From Blasia pusilla (taxonomy: Eukaryota > Marchantiophyta > Marchantiopsida > Blasiales), in contig CM114272.1 of NCBI GenBank assembly GCA_050084515.1, positions 54,126,001 through 54,190,000 on the forward strand: 64,000 nt of DNA, read 5' to 3'. Shown piece by piece: positions 11,301 through 23,516 of this stretch. Within the stretch, counting starts at the first letter, position 1. The number at the start of each line of letters is the position of its first letter. The position numbers were made by a program, and so were the translations under genes. The notes under the pieces are model-generated. The model did no database searches and was not told the DNA's origin. It worked only from the letters and a program-made list of their open reading frames with translations.

Positions 11301-14061
11301 GATGTTTGAGATGCATACAACACAATAAGACCAAGGGTGTCCAACTAGTACTAGGGGGCACATGTCATTGATAGTACTTCCAGGGTGTAAAGTGCATGCA
11401 GATCATCCTGAATGAGCACGCTTTAGATCCTTGCTAATTCTGACAAACTATCCCCGGAGTTGTCTTCACATACACAGCCTCCATGATAGCTGAAGCTTCA
11501 TACCATCAAGGTAAAACTGGCGAAGGGTTCATTAACTTACCACAATCGCAGAGGTCAAAACAATGGCCACAGCCATGCCCATGGAATATTCACCGGAGGC
11601 AAGCGGGAGATATGGCTTGTTGACCTGCAGGCGCCAACCACATAATTATGATAAGAATCTATGGTGCAAACACATGAACAAGACCAAGCTGAGACACGCA
11701 GAGAAAATGAGCCTTTCTTAATAGATTAGCTGACCATGCAGCAGGAATTTAGCAGAGGCAGATTGCCATTGGAAGTAAAATCTACTAAGAATCTCCATGC
11801 ATACCTTGTCAATGTCCACATCATAGATCTGGTTCAGCCCAACAATATAGATGTTCATAAATAAAGCTGGTATGAGAGCCTGCAGGATCATCAACGTGAA
11901 GCAGGAGTGATCAAAACACCAATTGTGTCTACAAACACAAGAAGTCCGTGATTCTCTGTATCAAAGATACATAAGTAAGTCTTTGATCGCTCGACCACTC
12001 TCGAAGACATCGAAATTATCCTTTGATAAATCTTGGTAACTCCAACATGCAGATGTTCTTGTGAAAGGATCACACTAAACAAAACAAGAGTAAGCGAGTG
12101 CATGGCAACAAGGAACTCCACCAACCTGGAGGAGACCCCAAAGAAACTGTGAAGACAGCAACTCAGCTGGACTTTGAAGTGCCAACATAGAAACAGAGAT
12201 AATTCCAAAAGCCTGCAAAAGACTCCTGATTTATCAGTAAACCTGCAGCCACCAAGTGTGAGAAATCTGGTAGGTAAAAATGAACACAACTAATTCATTG
12301 TTGGATGTTCAATATCAGTAACCACAAAATCGTCCGACAGCAATCGCTGATTTGCACTTCCCTGCAAAGTTTCGAGCATGCAAGGGAAGAATACTTCCAA
12401 CTTCACAACATCTCACAAGGGTAGCTCAAAAATCTGCCCATGGTCACATTTCAAATAAACCCTTTGAAACTCCATTAAGAACAGCCTCACCAATTCTACA
12501 ATATTCATAAGAAAGAATAGAAGAGTCGGTGGAATTGCTTAAAAAAATCTAAATGACATTTGCGACATTGAATTAAAAGGACTGGTATTTTCAGTAAACA
12601 TGCTACATGTGTCGACCAGCTCCACAAGGTACTGCACTTTACGCTGCCCAGCACTTGCACAGTGACTTCTACGAGAACAATCTTCGCGTATGATAACACA
12701 ACCTTGCTCGGTCCTTGATAAACACAACTGTACCGGTGAACACTTTCCCTCGTGAAAGAGTCGCTACACAGCACGGCACACAGCTGAGAGAGAAACGCAA
12801 CCTCGGCCAGTAGGAGTTTGTGGAACCAACCGACAACTATTATAAGATGTACGTTACGTTAAGGGCGGCGTCGTTAAATTTAGTGGAGGCACGTGGAGAA
12901 CTTACAGATCCTATCACCGTATGCGGCCTTGAAAATCGATGAAGGGCGCCTAACCAGTCCAATCCGGAATCAATTAGGGTCTTGGTCCGAGATGGACCTG
13001 ATTCGACGGACGCCTGTTCGGCGTCAAGAGGTCTTGCAGTCGCGGAGACAGTAAATTTTGTTTCTCGACCAGCTTGAAGTGCTCGATTTCGTAACCTTGG
13101 GAGATGCAATCCGATAATTTCTCCATGGCAGCTCTCCACATTCACATTCTTTAAATGAAATTGAAGTCGATGACAAAGCGGTCCCTGACTCGTCGGAAGT
13201 CCTGCATAATGACGTAAGGCAAAGTTTTACGTTCCGCTGACTCACCATTTGAAAGACATGTAACTCTCGAGAACAAAGGCACGCTCAAAGGTTGAGAACT
13301 CTGTTTGCAGACATGCAGAAGCCAAGCATACGAATCATAGTCGCGAAAACATAAAAGGGCTCGGACACAGAACCCGTCAAAACAAGCACCAAATGCAACT
13401 CGCTTAGATATTCGCAGTGATCACTCCACACACGCATAAGACAAACGAGAATACACGTTACCAGCTTCTTGTACCTCCTAATTATTCTGCACATGTGGAA
13501 ATCTTGCTCGTCTGAAATGAGTTTTGGAAAGTCGGGAAAAGCGATTACTTAGACTCGAATGTGGCAGGGCATAAAAGGATGTCATCTAAAACAACGAATT
13601 GATGCAATTATCCGGAGCCCTTTCTTGCAAGACAACCGAAAGAACACTCTCGCAATCCATTCAGCGATCTATAACTTAGAATCTTTGAGTGAATGCTTTG
13701 TTTTCTATTCCTCTTCTTCATTTAGATGTTCGTTAGAGCCACTTAAGGGAATTTCCATACATTCGCTAATCAAGCGATCGACGGATTATCTTACAGACCA
13801 ATTTTCCACGTTTAGCTTAGTATGTGGTCGATCAGTGCATGGTCTGCATAGCTCTGTACATGTCAGCACCCTAACTTCCGAAATATCACTGGTCGCCGGA
13901 TAACCTATGAAGAGCGTCCCACCTTTCGACACGGTAGTGGCCGCAGAACGTTGAGAAGCAACAATTGGAGGGCGAGAACCTGCTAAGGACATCGCACTGA
14001 CATTGAAGAGCCGGCCCCGATTGGAGTAAGAGTAAAGCCCCGCAGTAGTTAAACACTCCAT
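8302..14061 (-). CDS. HPT: homogentisate phytyltransferase, plastid (tocopherol synthesis)
   Basis: Membrane UbiA-family prenyltransferase that joins homogentisate to phytyl diphosphate, the committed step to vitamin E, in the plastid envelope. Eleven exons join in phase: 12906-13202 (start uncertain), 12126-12212, 11805-11879, 11541-11624, 11129-11218, 10829-10930, 9314-9409, 9050-9121, 8819-8914, 8463-8567, 8302-8343. The first Asp-rich motif is NQIYDVDID, followed by [15 protein letters not shown]. The second is [26 protein letters not shown] precedes helix 1 and the C-terminus is [13 protein letters not shown], as in VTE2-1 proteins. A Ser/Arg-rich stretch from Met 14061 ([16 protein letters not shown]) with SEVRVLTC, similar to SEIRVLRC of Arabidopsis VTE2, is the likely first exon and transit peptide. 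Its donor, perhaps GTAAGA near 13792, and the matching acceptor (13202 or a CAG about 12 bases inside) are uncertain. HGGT is an alternative but is largely known from monocots. Confidence 0.9.
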
Positions 14062-15090
14062 CTTTAGAATACTCGAGGCAGCAGTTTCAGCAGAGATGGG
14101 AGAAGATGCCGCCTAGCAAAGTCATCTAGAGAATATGCCCGGCCGCAACACTCTCATCGGCGACGTAAATTATCGGAACATAGCGTCCGCTGCACCTTGC
14201 CCAAAACATTTTCTAGCCCTTCCCGGGTATGGAAAGAGAGAGTTGGCGCAAGTGCATTGCAGATTCTAAGAACGAGTACGACTGTGATCTCCTCGCCCGA
14301 CTCAGGAGAAAATGGTACAGTGTACAAACTCTCGGCTCCGAGCCAGCTACGTCCACACGCCACAAACCCCCACATGTGCGATCAACCAAGCACACAACTC
14401 ACTGCTCTGTCTGGATTACATTAGGCTCCTAACGATGTCTTCATACCCTCCCGTGACCCCTGTTCCTCATGAATCGCGGACGTATCACGAAAAAGAGAAA
14501 CATGAGCGCAAGCAACGCACCGACGAGAAAGCGCGAGAAACGGACGTTCGCCAATGGATGTACCAATTCGATTGTTTCACTTGCTGTGGTTGGCAGACAT
14601 TATGCAGAGTCCCGTGTGTCAGCCTCTCGAATCTGCCACCCGTCTTCCTCGCTCCCACCTCTGCGATGCCCCGCTCTCCCGGGTCACTGCAGTCCGGTGT
14701 AAGATATGGCCTCGGCACATTCGGCTGAGCCTCTGAGGGAAGGAATCCCATTCCTCGTCAACTTTACTCCTCGTGTACCACGATACGTGGACGGGGAGAG
14801 CGTACGCGGACGCGTGGCAGCAGCGAAGAGCGCGGGCAGAGCCAGCCGTCAATCTATAGGCCGCGCTACAACTACCACCGTCAATTTCCGAACTTTCAAC
14901 CAAGTTGCCAACTTGCTGTCGTAGTACCGTCGGAACAATTGTTCTCTTGTATCACGCGAAGTCTTTTGCATGAGGAGTGCTTTCCATCCAAACCGACGGA
15001 ATTCTCCGTTATGTCCGTTTATGATATTCGCCTTCGAATACTCGGGACCTGCAACCTAAAATGGGATCTGTTCCTAAGCACCTTTTCAAT
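14062..15090. other. upstream region of HPT, no gene recognised
   Basis: GC-richer than its surroundings, with several overlapping open frames on both strands (14150-14920) that look like chance frames. Its position makes it the probable promoter/5' UTR of the minus-strand HPT gene. I could not assign a TATA box or transcription start with confidence. Confidence 0.35.
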
Positions 15091-15097
15091 GAAAGGA

Positions 15098-15479
15098 TAT
15101 ATTTTTTAATTTATTAGTAAGATGTTTTTGAAACAAATATATAAAAGTTTGAAAGTTAATGTGTAGTCCGTGAAAAGAAGATATTAATAATGTTGCACAT
15201 AAATTAAAAAAAAATTTATTGTTTATAACATGTGAAACATTTTTTTTTGTCCAATTGCCACGTGTAAAATATGGAGGCGTTTGCAAATCAAGAAGATATT
15301 CTCCCATAATAATATAGATAACGTGCCTGTGAAGGGAAGAGATTAATGATTTTGCACATGAATTCAAATTTGTTTTTCTTGTCCGTAGCATGTGAAACAT
15401 TTTCTCGTTGCCCAGTTGCCATATGTCAAGCAAAGAAGTGTTTGCAAATCAAGAAAGAACTCTCCCATAATAATATAGA
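15098..15479 (-). mobile_element. two tandem Helitron-like units, same family as 6.2-7.0 kb
   Basis: Both units carry the 5' terminus on the minus strand (TCTATATTATTATGGGAGAG) with TC at 15318 and 15479, followed by the caaatcaag...catgtgaaac core. The left unit (about 15098-15318) lacks a clear GC hairpin and CTAG end and is AT-degraded. The right unit (15319-15479) has lost the GC-motif region through an internal deletion. The repeated arrangement matches the first array, so the tandem structure is a property of the family. Confidence 0.55.
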
Positions 15480-15624
15480 TAATAGTGAGGGAGATAGATA
15501 ATAGAATGATATTTTTTATTATCTTTGATTTCCCTAGCCCGCTCGTTGGGAGGTCTCAACATGCTCTCCAACTTTAGGCGCAAGAATATTAGATTGATGA
15601 AAATAAGTCTACGGTCATTAGTAG

Positions 15625-16602
15625 TGTCGTCACCCTCAAAACCAAACAAGTCCCAAGCGGAACATCAGAACTCTAGTGGGCTCACACTAGGATGGTAGCG
15701 CATTGGAGAGGTCTCTTGAATGAGACACAAGACATGAGAGGCAAACGAGGTTGAGCGTTTCATGTGTTTATGATCGCAACTAGGAAACTTGAACCAAAGA
15801 TGAACCAGGACTTGAGAGGAGTCGAGTCTAGGAAGAGTGATTGCCAAAGGGATGAGAACCAGATTTGGAACGTGATTAGTATTTGGGGTTTTGAATGTGT
15901 TTTGGACCATAACTTTTAGAACCAAGACATGTTTGGGACGAGTAAAGTGGATTTGGAAAGCTCATGCAAAGTTGGTTCCAATGCACCAAATATCTTGGCA
16001 AACACGTAAGCAAAAGTTGAGAAACTACCTAAACACAAGTGTATGAAGAGTTGGGTTGAGGGCCAAAAGGAGCGGCACGAGAGTCTTTTCCCAAAGATTA
16101 GGGGGAGGGTCTCCAAGGATGCTTGGGACCCAAACTCCACTTTGGGGCGCCATGGGGCAAACCAAGGGCACCAAATGGATCGGAAGGTTATTGTTGGGAT
16201 GCGAAACCCAAGCCAAGTCCAAGAGAATGGATTTCGGAGGTCACTCTCGGATTCCAACCCTTCTTACATTTAAGTGGGTCTCAATTAAGGGCTCATGCAA
16301 GGTCCATTGGAGAGTTAGGACCGATAGGTGTGCAAACGCCGTTTTAGGTGTCTAGACTATCCAAAAAGTCTATCTCAAGTCTTGGAAGACTTACCTTTGT
16401 TGGGAAGTGAGAAACTAGGAAGGTTGAGCTTGATGTATGGCCGAGTTGAGAACTCGAGGGGCTGAAAGGTTGATTGACCAAAATCAGACTAGCGTGAGTG
16501 TGTTTGGGTGCAGATCAGGAGTACGTGAGAGTGTGTCCTTCTAAACGTACGCTTTCGTCGCAACACTAAAGATTGACGTTCAAGAGGAGTAGATGCACGA
16601 TA
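15625..16602 (+). mobile_element. solo LTR of the chromovirus family
   Basis: This about 980-bp block is a diverged reverse-complement match of the LTRs of the element at 33.0-40.4 kb. It starts TGTCGTCACCCTCAAAACC and ends with ...ttgacgttcaagaggagtag...CACGATA. The five flanking bases are AGTAG (15620-15624) and ATTAG (16603-16607), four of five alike, consistent with an old target duplication. No internal region adjoins it, so it is probably a product of LTR-LTR recombination. Confidence 0.72.
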
Positions 16603-16609
16603 ATTAGTG

Positions 16610-17480
16610 AGTGTGAGCAACTTGAAGATGGTTGTGTGGATAAAGTGATGCAAACAGGAAAGGGGATAAAATTTTGGATGATAGTAGATTGGTAAATCTG
16701 TAACATTATATAAAACTCATAAAATATTTAATATTACTGTAACCCCAACTAATATGGAATTGATTGGACGTATGTGGGAAAAGATAAGAATGAAATTTAT
16801 CAAGACGTGTGGCACAATATACCACCATTTTGGATTATACTTATTTGTTATTTTTTATGGATACTAACTATACCAATAGTTCTGACTATGTTGTAGTAGT
16901 TGCTGCAAAGATGACTTATGAGCACAAGAGGCATTTTGCATGCATGTATGGGATGAAAAAAAAATTGTATGCGTGTATGGACATATTTGGAAATTAGAGT
17001 TTCCTGAATTTTGATTATAGCCAATTAAACAGTAATTCATAGTGCTATCATAATCTTTTTGATTATGCAATAGGAAAGTTTGGAAAGTGGAAAAAACTTC
17101 CTTTCAAAATTTTGAGATATCTGAACTTTGACGATGATGAATAATATAATATCTTATAGGTATTCATCATATGCATAAGAAATGAAGTTATCACCCTGGT
17201 GAACCACAAGCCTGCCTTGAATATAGTGTGGAGAGAGTTATAAAGTCTCTTTGATGTCCATATATCATAGAAGTGATGGTGACCATAAGAATTGAATGGA
17301 ATTTGGAACAAGATAGCAATAGTTCTAATGCGAAAACATGACATGCATGTTTGTGGGAAAGATGTTACGTGTGAAACTGACACACTAGGTGGAGATAGAT
17401 GAGATGGATCCACACATGAGCATGTGGTGGGAGATATTGCAGGAATGATAACATTGACGGTGCTAGATGTGTATAGAGTG
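16610..17480. other. AT-rich non-coding stretch
   Basis: No recognisable gene. The long minus-strand open frame at 17063-17494 has low-complexity composition and no family resemblance. The right end runs into a gypsy 3'-end fragment, so part of this stretch may be decayed retroelement. Confidence 0.3.
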
Positions 17481-17600
17481 GTAGATCGTGTCAAGTAGAT
17501 GTGATGGCTACTATATGGAGTTAGGGGGACCCAACTACCAACTAGGGGGCAATTGTATGGTCTCGATGTATGTGCATCAGTATAACCCCTTTAGAAAAAA
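17480..17600 (+). mobile_element. 3'-end fragment (polypurine tract) of the PHD-gypsy family
   Basis: The string ggagttagggggaccc then accaactagggggcaattg resembles the end of the PHD-gypsy element at 49.90-49.94 kb (ggagttagagggacctaacc, accaactaggggggcgattg). It sits just before what would be the 3' LTR. The internal coding region is not recognisable here. Confidence 0.5.
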
Positions 17601-18639
17601 ATTCTTTTAAAATTTTTAATTTAATTAAATAGATATATGGCCAATTTCAGCCCAAAAATCCTAAAATTGGTGGCTGGTTTTCAAAAACAAATACCACTCA
17701 AAAGCCTCAAAAACCACATATAATAATTTTCACTCCAAAAAAGCTAAAAAAGTATGTTTTTAATTCAACAACCAAACTAACTTCTTGCAAAGCAACCGTG
17801 TAATTCTAGCTTAAACACGGAAATAGTCATAACTTCTCACTCACGGTTTGAAAGAAACCAAACATGGCTCTAGGCACCATGACCTTAAGAGCTCAACACT
17901 AAAATTGCAACTCGAACCAGATATTGGAGGTAATGTTGGATCATCTTGTGATCCCAAATCTCACAAAAAAATATTAGCGCTTCCACGTTGATTTCTTCTT
18001 AAAAAACAAAGAGAGAATGAGCTCTCCAAGCTCATTCTTCTTGAGGTATACCCTCTCTCCAAAAGTCCTCTCTCTAGTGACCTATGCTTGTAGCTCATCA
18101 ATTTGACCCTACATCTACAATAGTGGGCCAAGAGCCACTTTCCACAAATAAAAAGTCAAAACTCGTATATTTGGGGAACGTATTCGAAATAATAAGTTCT
18201 TCATGACCTCCAAGTAGGCCCAAACCAAGGGGAAACATATTCTAGTAGGTTATCATACTCCCCAATAGGTCATCCATTACCTACTCGACTCAACCTCTGA
18301 TCTCTATTGAAGCAGCACACGCGAACTCATTGCGTCACTATAAAAGATATCATAGGTTATCACAACGACAATATGCTCTTCACATAGTTTTAAAATATGG
18401 TTTGATAGCTTCAAAGCCAATCTTCATGAGGTCAGACTAGAGTCAGAAGTTACGAATGGATGAAGGAGAGTTACTTGCAAATTCTAATATGTAGAGGTGT
18501 ATGGTTGGAAATTTGATCTATTCGACTATAGCTAAGCCAAACTTAAGCTTCGTAGTTCGGTTAGTGAGCCAATTCATGCAAACACCTCATAAACTTCACC
18601 TTGATATTTTTAGGAGGATTATGCGATGTGTGAAATTCT

Positions 18640-19160
18640 ATATTCAATTTGGACTTCAATTTGAAATTTTTTGAGTTTATAATTGTAGGATTTACAGATA
18701 TTGATCGGGGAGGAAGTGTGTATGATACATATTCTACATTTGGTTATTCCTGCACCTTGGGAAGTGTAGTTATACGTTGGGCTTCAAAGAAGCAACCTAT
18801 TGTTGCATTATCTTCAATAAAGCATAAGTATAGACCATCAACCAATGTAGCATATAATGTGATGTAGCTTTATCAATTACTTGATAAGATTGGTGTTAGT
18901 AACTCAAGACTTGGTGAGATATATGCAAATAATATTATTGGCATTAAGCTTGCTAATAACCTTGTGTTTCATGCTAGCTCGAACAAAACATGCAATTTGC
19001 GCTACCACTTTATCTTATAAGAGTAATTGATCTTGTGTATAGAAATATAGATCATCAAATTGTTGACATCTTTACAAAGGTATTGTCTAAAGATACGTAT
19101 AAGATGTTTGGAAATAATTTAGATGTTAGAGATATCGATATGCGCTCAAGGGGGAGTATT
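18640..19160 (+). pseudogene. decayed Ty1/copia RNase H and polypurine tract
   Basis: Translation of 18649-18867 and the following frames gives GYSCTLGSVVIRWASKKQPI, then VALSS, followed by EIYANNIIGIKLANN, RYHFI and VDIFTKVLSKD. This is the order of the copia RNase H C-terminus and the ADIFTKALP tail. Stop codons and frame changes show it is dead. A polypurine tract caagggggagtattgag at about 19147-19163 marks the junction with a 3' LTR starting near tgagttatag. No further copia domains are visible upstream. Confidence 0.7.
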
Positions 19161-22100
19161 GAGTATTGAGTTATAGTCAAGCTTATTGAATACACGAATT
19201 GCTATATTAATTTGGTACTCACATAAAATAGGAAAGTTTAATCTTGGTTAGTCAATTAAGCACAATTATCTTAATTATGGTTAGTTAACCATAGTTAGTA
19301 TAACTTGAGACTAGGTTAGGATTACAAGTATACATCCTATAGAATTGAGAAGAGGACCGACCTTTATTAATTCTCTTATTGCAAAATTTTATTCTCCATG
19401 ATGGTGTGTGTGTGAGATAGAGTCGTATTCCATCAACCACGCTTGTTTAGTAGTCTTCTACACCCACTCAATCCCATGGTCTAATATCACGACAAAAGTG
19501 TTGAGTGGCATCCATCGATTTTGTCACCTCCCATTTATTGAACTTTTTTGTGTACTGTGTTGTAATGGTCATGGCAACGAATACCAATTGGCCTTTAATG
19601 AATGAAGATAAACCCAGTGATAATAAAAAATTATGGCTCCCATGCCCCACTATGATCCGACCGGAATCCCTAACACTGTTAGAGTCGAAATATATATTAC
19701 GATGTCTCAAAATAGTATCCTTGTAAGGTATCCATTCTTGTCCAGAGATATGGAATTTAGTATATTTATTTGAAAATTTTCATAATTTGAAAAGATAGGA
19801 GTCCTATACAAACACACATATTGAATTCAATTTCAATTTCAATTCTTTTCGGGTAATTATCTCTATTTACCAAATTACCATAGGTAGGCACCTAAAATTT
19901 AATGATGGGAGCACAAATATGGATTTACCCAAGTAGTAATATGCATGTGGGATGTTTGGCATAGGATCATTACATTTGAAGAATTTCCCAGAATTATATT
20001 TTTTTACAAATTTATGGTGCATATGATTGATATTAAGAATTCAATCCATATTTGTGGTTATTATTTATTGGCTTTGCCAAAACCATATCATGTATATGAT
20101 GATACCACTTGTTCTCCAACTTGCCCCCAATAATTTCATTGTCAATATAATCATACACCACATTTCCAACAATTGAAACCTACCGAATATTGCCCATCTT
20201 AGGACTATGTTGATAACGGTCTCAGTTCACAATATCTACCCATAGCCTCGGGTATCATGACTCTATCTTGCATTGTGCGTTGTAGCTCTTGTGAAAATAG
20301 TGCATGATGGTGTTTTCTACCTCAAGGATGACACTCCCACCATCACCCACATCTCCTCAATTATGTTGAGTTCAATGTCCTTTGCTAACAAACACCCATA
20401 ATTGAGAATTAGTGAATCCACATAAGAGAGTTGTATTACAAACTCTCTTCTATGCCCAAGGATCTCATCTTGAGCTAAAATTTGGTACATTTTGATCATC
20501 AAAGTGTATCTATATGGGAAAGGAAGAACATACTTGATCTATTTTTAGCTTGGTCTTTCTTTGTGGATTTGGGATATATGTACATATGTTTTGAAAGCAC
20601 ACATTCCATCTCCCCTCTATTTTTCTTATCCCACTTTATTTTGGTGCATAATAAACACATTCTTGATTTCTTATGATGTACAATATTTTGTGATCTAACT
20701 ATGATCAAACTGGCAAAAACTTGGATATTGAACATACAAAAAATTGTAGAGTCTTCCTCCATTGCATAGATTTCGAGAGCTCAAGCGATTGTTTATACAT
20801 AAGGATGATGAATCATCCTTGTGTGACGAGGATGGAGAGCAAGGTGATGTCTCGAGTGCCCATCATCTCGTCCATCCCGACATTAGATAGAGAGTTTGAC
20901 TACACATATAATAATGACTTTGGGTAGGGTGAGAAAGATTATATATAAAATGATTCTATATTTTGAAATAAAAAAAATGATGATGGTGCCATGGATAAGT
21001 TCATTTAAGACCAGTTTGATTTGAGTGATGGAGATCGTGAATTAGTTTTCTTAGACAAAGAGGTAGTTATCCCATTGTACCCTTCCTCTTCAATTGTAAG
21101 TTTGTATGCCATTTTGCTCGTGCTCAACTTGCAAGAGCGGTATTTGGTTAACATCGTATTTATGGATGCTTTTTTTTTACTCCTCTTATAGAGAAGCACA
21201 ATACTACGATGTATATCATTGGTTGGATATTTTTTCTAATGTATTGGACTAGACTATGAGGCGATACATGCATGTACTTGTGATCAGTACCTATATCAAG
21301 GGGAGGGAGCCACATTGAGGTCTTGCCCATTTGGTGGGAAACCTCAATATTGTGAGGATATACGGGGAAATGCCATGCAAAAGTATCTATGGCATTTCTT
21401 CATCATTCCACCCCTACTTCCTATGTACTAATGCCCTCCCCTTGCCAAGTTGATGGTTGGAGGACGGTCATGTGCGTAGACCTCCGACTCCTTGAATACT
21501 CATTCGAGGAGAGAGATGTGTACAAGAGTATTGAAACCTCTATTGAAACTCTTTTAAAGTCTTCAAGAGAGGCTAGGTAAGAGTTTGTGAGATGCATTCA
21601 TTCACATGCAAGGGTTGATTGTTGCCCTACATAGAGTGTCCTACTTCATAAAAAAATTCCATGGGTTTTAGGATTGTGGTCCAAGGTGGGAGTTTGTGAT
21701 GCGATGGTACTATATGATGGGCATGACATTGTTGTAATCTTCCACCTATATGTTAAGTACGTAGTTGGGAATGACTAGTACCTTCAAACTTTGTAATTAT
21801 CCACCATGAACTTGGTGGAAACCAATATACCCTAAGCCCCCCTCCCCCCTCCTCCTTGATTTATGGCTATGATTGCTTGGTCAATGCATATGGCAACTAG
21901 ACCTAAGATAGAATGAACCATGATGATATCAAGAATCTTGTCCGATCACTAGGGCGGTGTGTTCTACTTTGTTAGATAGAAAAGTATAAAATACCATTCA
22001 TTGTACTCCTCCTTGAGTTAAAGAGATTGAGGGTAAGATTTGTGAGACCCTACATCAAGCATTAGGGTATATTTTGAAGAATGACACTCATATACAAGTT

Positions 22101-22250
22101 ATAACAAGTGTGCAACAAACACAATCTTGATTGGACCAAAACTTACCAACTACTCTTGTTAGCTTGAGGTGTGTGCTCAAGTGAAAAGAATAGTTGTCAC
22201 ACATACCACATTCGTATACATGGCAAAGAAGTCCTTGTTAGGTCCCTTGT
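19161..22250. other. AT-rich region, probable retroelement debris
   Basis: No host gene recognised. The first few hundred bases are probably the copia 3' LTR. The rest contains only short open frames without family resemblance, and a C-rich run near 21837-21855. Confidence 0.3.
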
Positions 22251-23510
22251 TTGGTGCCTACCTTTTGTCAACAGCTAGAACATACTTTTGGCTGCCTTTT
22301 CCAATCTTTTAGGACCAACAAACAGTGTTGACTCCCTGGCAATGAAACTTTCATAGTGGACCTGCACAAACCTGAGCGCCCCCAATTTAATGATTGTATT
22401 TTTGAAGTCTTGGATTGTGTCCGGAGATGCACTTGGACATTGGTTCCCTCTAACAAACCTATGCAATCAAGCAGTTATGCCACTCCTTCCCACATGGGCC
22501 GCTGTTTCTTTGAGTACTTCTTGCAAGGTGACAGTTCCTTCAACTTCCTCGTTGCTTTAACAAAATGTGGTTATGTGATGTATTAGGATCTTCCCGAAGT
22601 GACTGGATGGCACATCTCAGTTCCAAGTAAGCTTTCTTTACACCAGTAGAACAATGTAATAGCTTCCAAATTGTGACATAATTAGAGCTGGCCGACACAC
22701 AAAGCCAGCAACATACTTCCTTACTCCTAGCTTCACTACACAAAAGCATTGGATAGTCTTGAAAGGTAATAAACTTCACATTTTAGCAACGTCTATTTGT
22801 TCAACAGTAAGTACATTATTCAATGATAAACATTGGCAAAGTAATCGTATTTGGCGTTGGAAAAGATGGGTATTTCCCTTCAACCTCTTAAAAATATGGT
22901 CGGACACACCCTGAGCAGGAAACACATCACAGCCACCTTCAGCCTGGTGATATTACACAGGTTGATTCTCAGAGTTCACCAGTGGAGAAAACAGAGCTGT
23001 AGAGAGCAGATTCAAGAGAAGTAATGCCAAAATTTGTATCCTGCAGATTTGGAGACTTTACTCATCATTAAGTAGCGCAGCCATAAACCCTATTCCCTGG
23101 TGGGTTGGTGCTAGCGACTAGCATGGGTTCAGAAGAAGGAAAGCAATGAAGTACCTAGTGGCACCACCACGGCAAATTGGAGACAGGGGACAATCACTCC
23201 CAATTCTGCTGCCAGATTCATATCCTGGGTGACTATGTGTAAGATGTCAAAGGAAGGTCCATGGCCTCAAATCAGTGGCAAGCAGTGCAGGAACTTTCTG
23301 GTACACAGGTGGCTTTGTCACATCTGCAGGAAAGTCGAGATGTAGGTACATGTAGTATATTCACTGCCTTGAGAGGGTGCTGCAGCACGACCACTTGTGG
23401 CTCTCAACTCCACATGGCTTGCGCCACTCTGAAAGTTTTCCACCTTCACACAAATGAAGGCTGTGGCATCACATCTCCCAAAGTATGGTTTCTTGTATGA
23501 TAAGAAGTTT
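22250..23510. other. intergenic, possible degraded coding fragment at 22.26-22.80 kb
   Basis: Two minus-strand frames (22466-22275 and 22456-22268) and one at 22779-22540 have protein-like composition, for example FVQVHYESFIARESTLFVG, but I cannot match them to a family. The block lies downstream of the Nudix gene in the same orientation and could be a pseudogene fragment or transposon debris. Confidence 0.25.
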
Positions 23511-23516
23511 CACACT

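Noticed and set aside
13559-13903. 114-codon plus-strand frame
   Set aside because: Overlaps the likely first exon of HPT on the other strand and has no family resemblance.
14312-14728. 138-codon frame upstream of HPT
   Set aside because: Several overlapping frames on both strands are open here because of base composition; none resembles a protein.
17063-17494. 143-codon minus-strand frame
   Set aside because: Ser/Thr/Tyr-rich low-complexity translation that includes the reverse of a gypsy 3' end.
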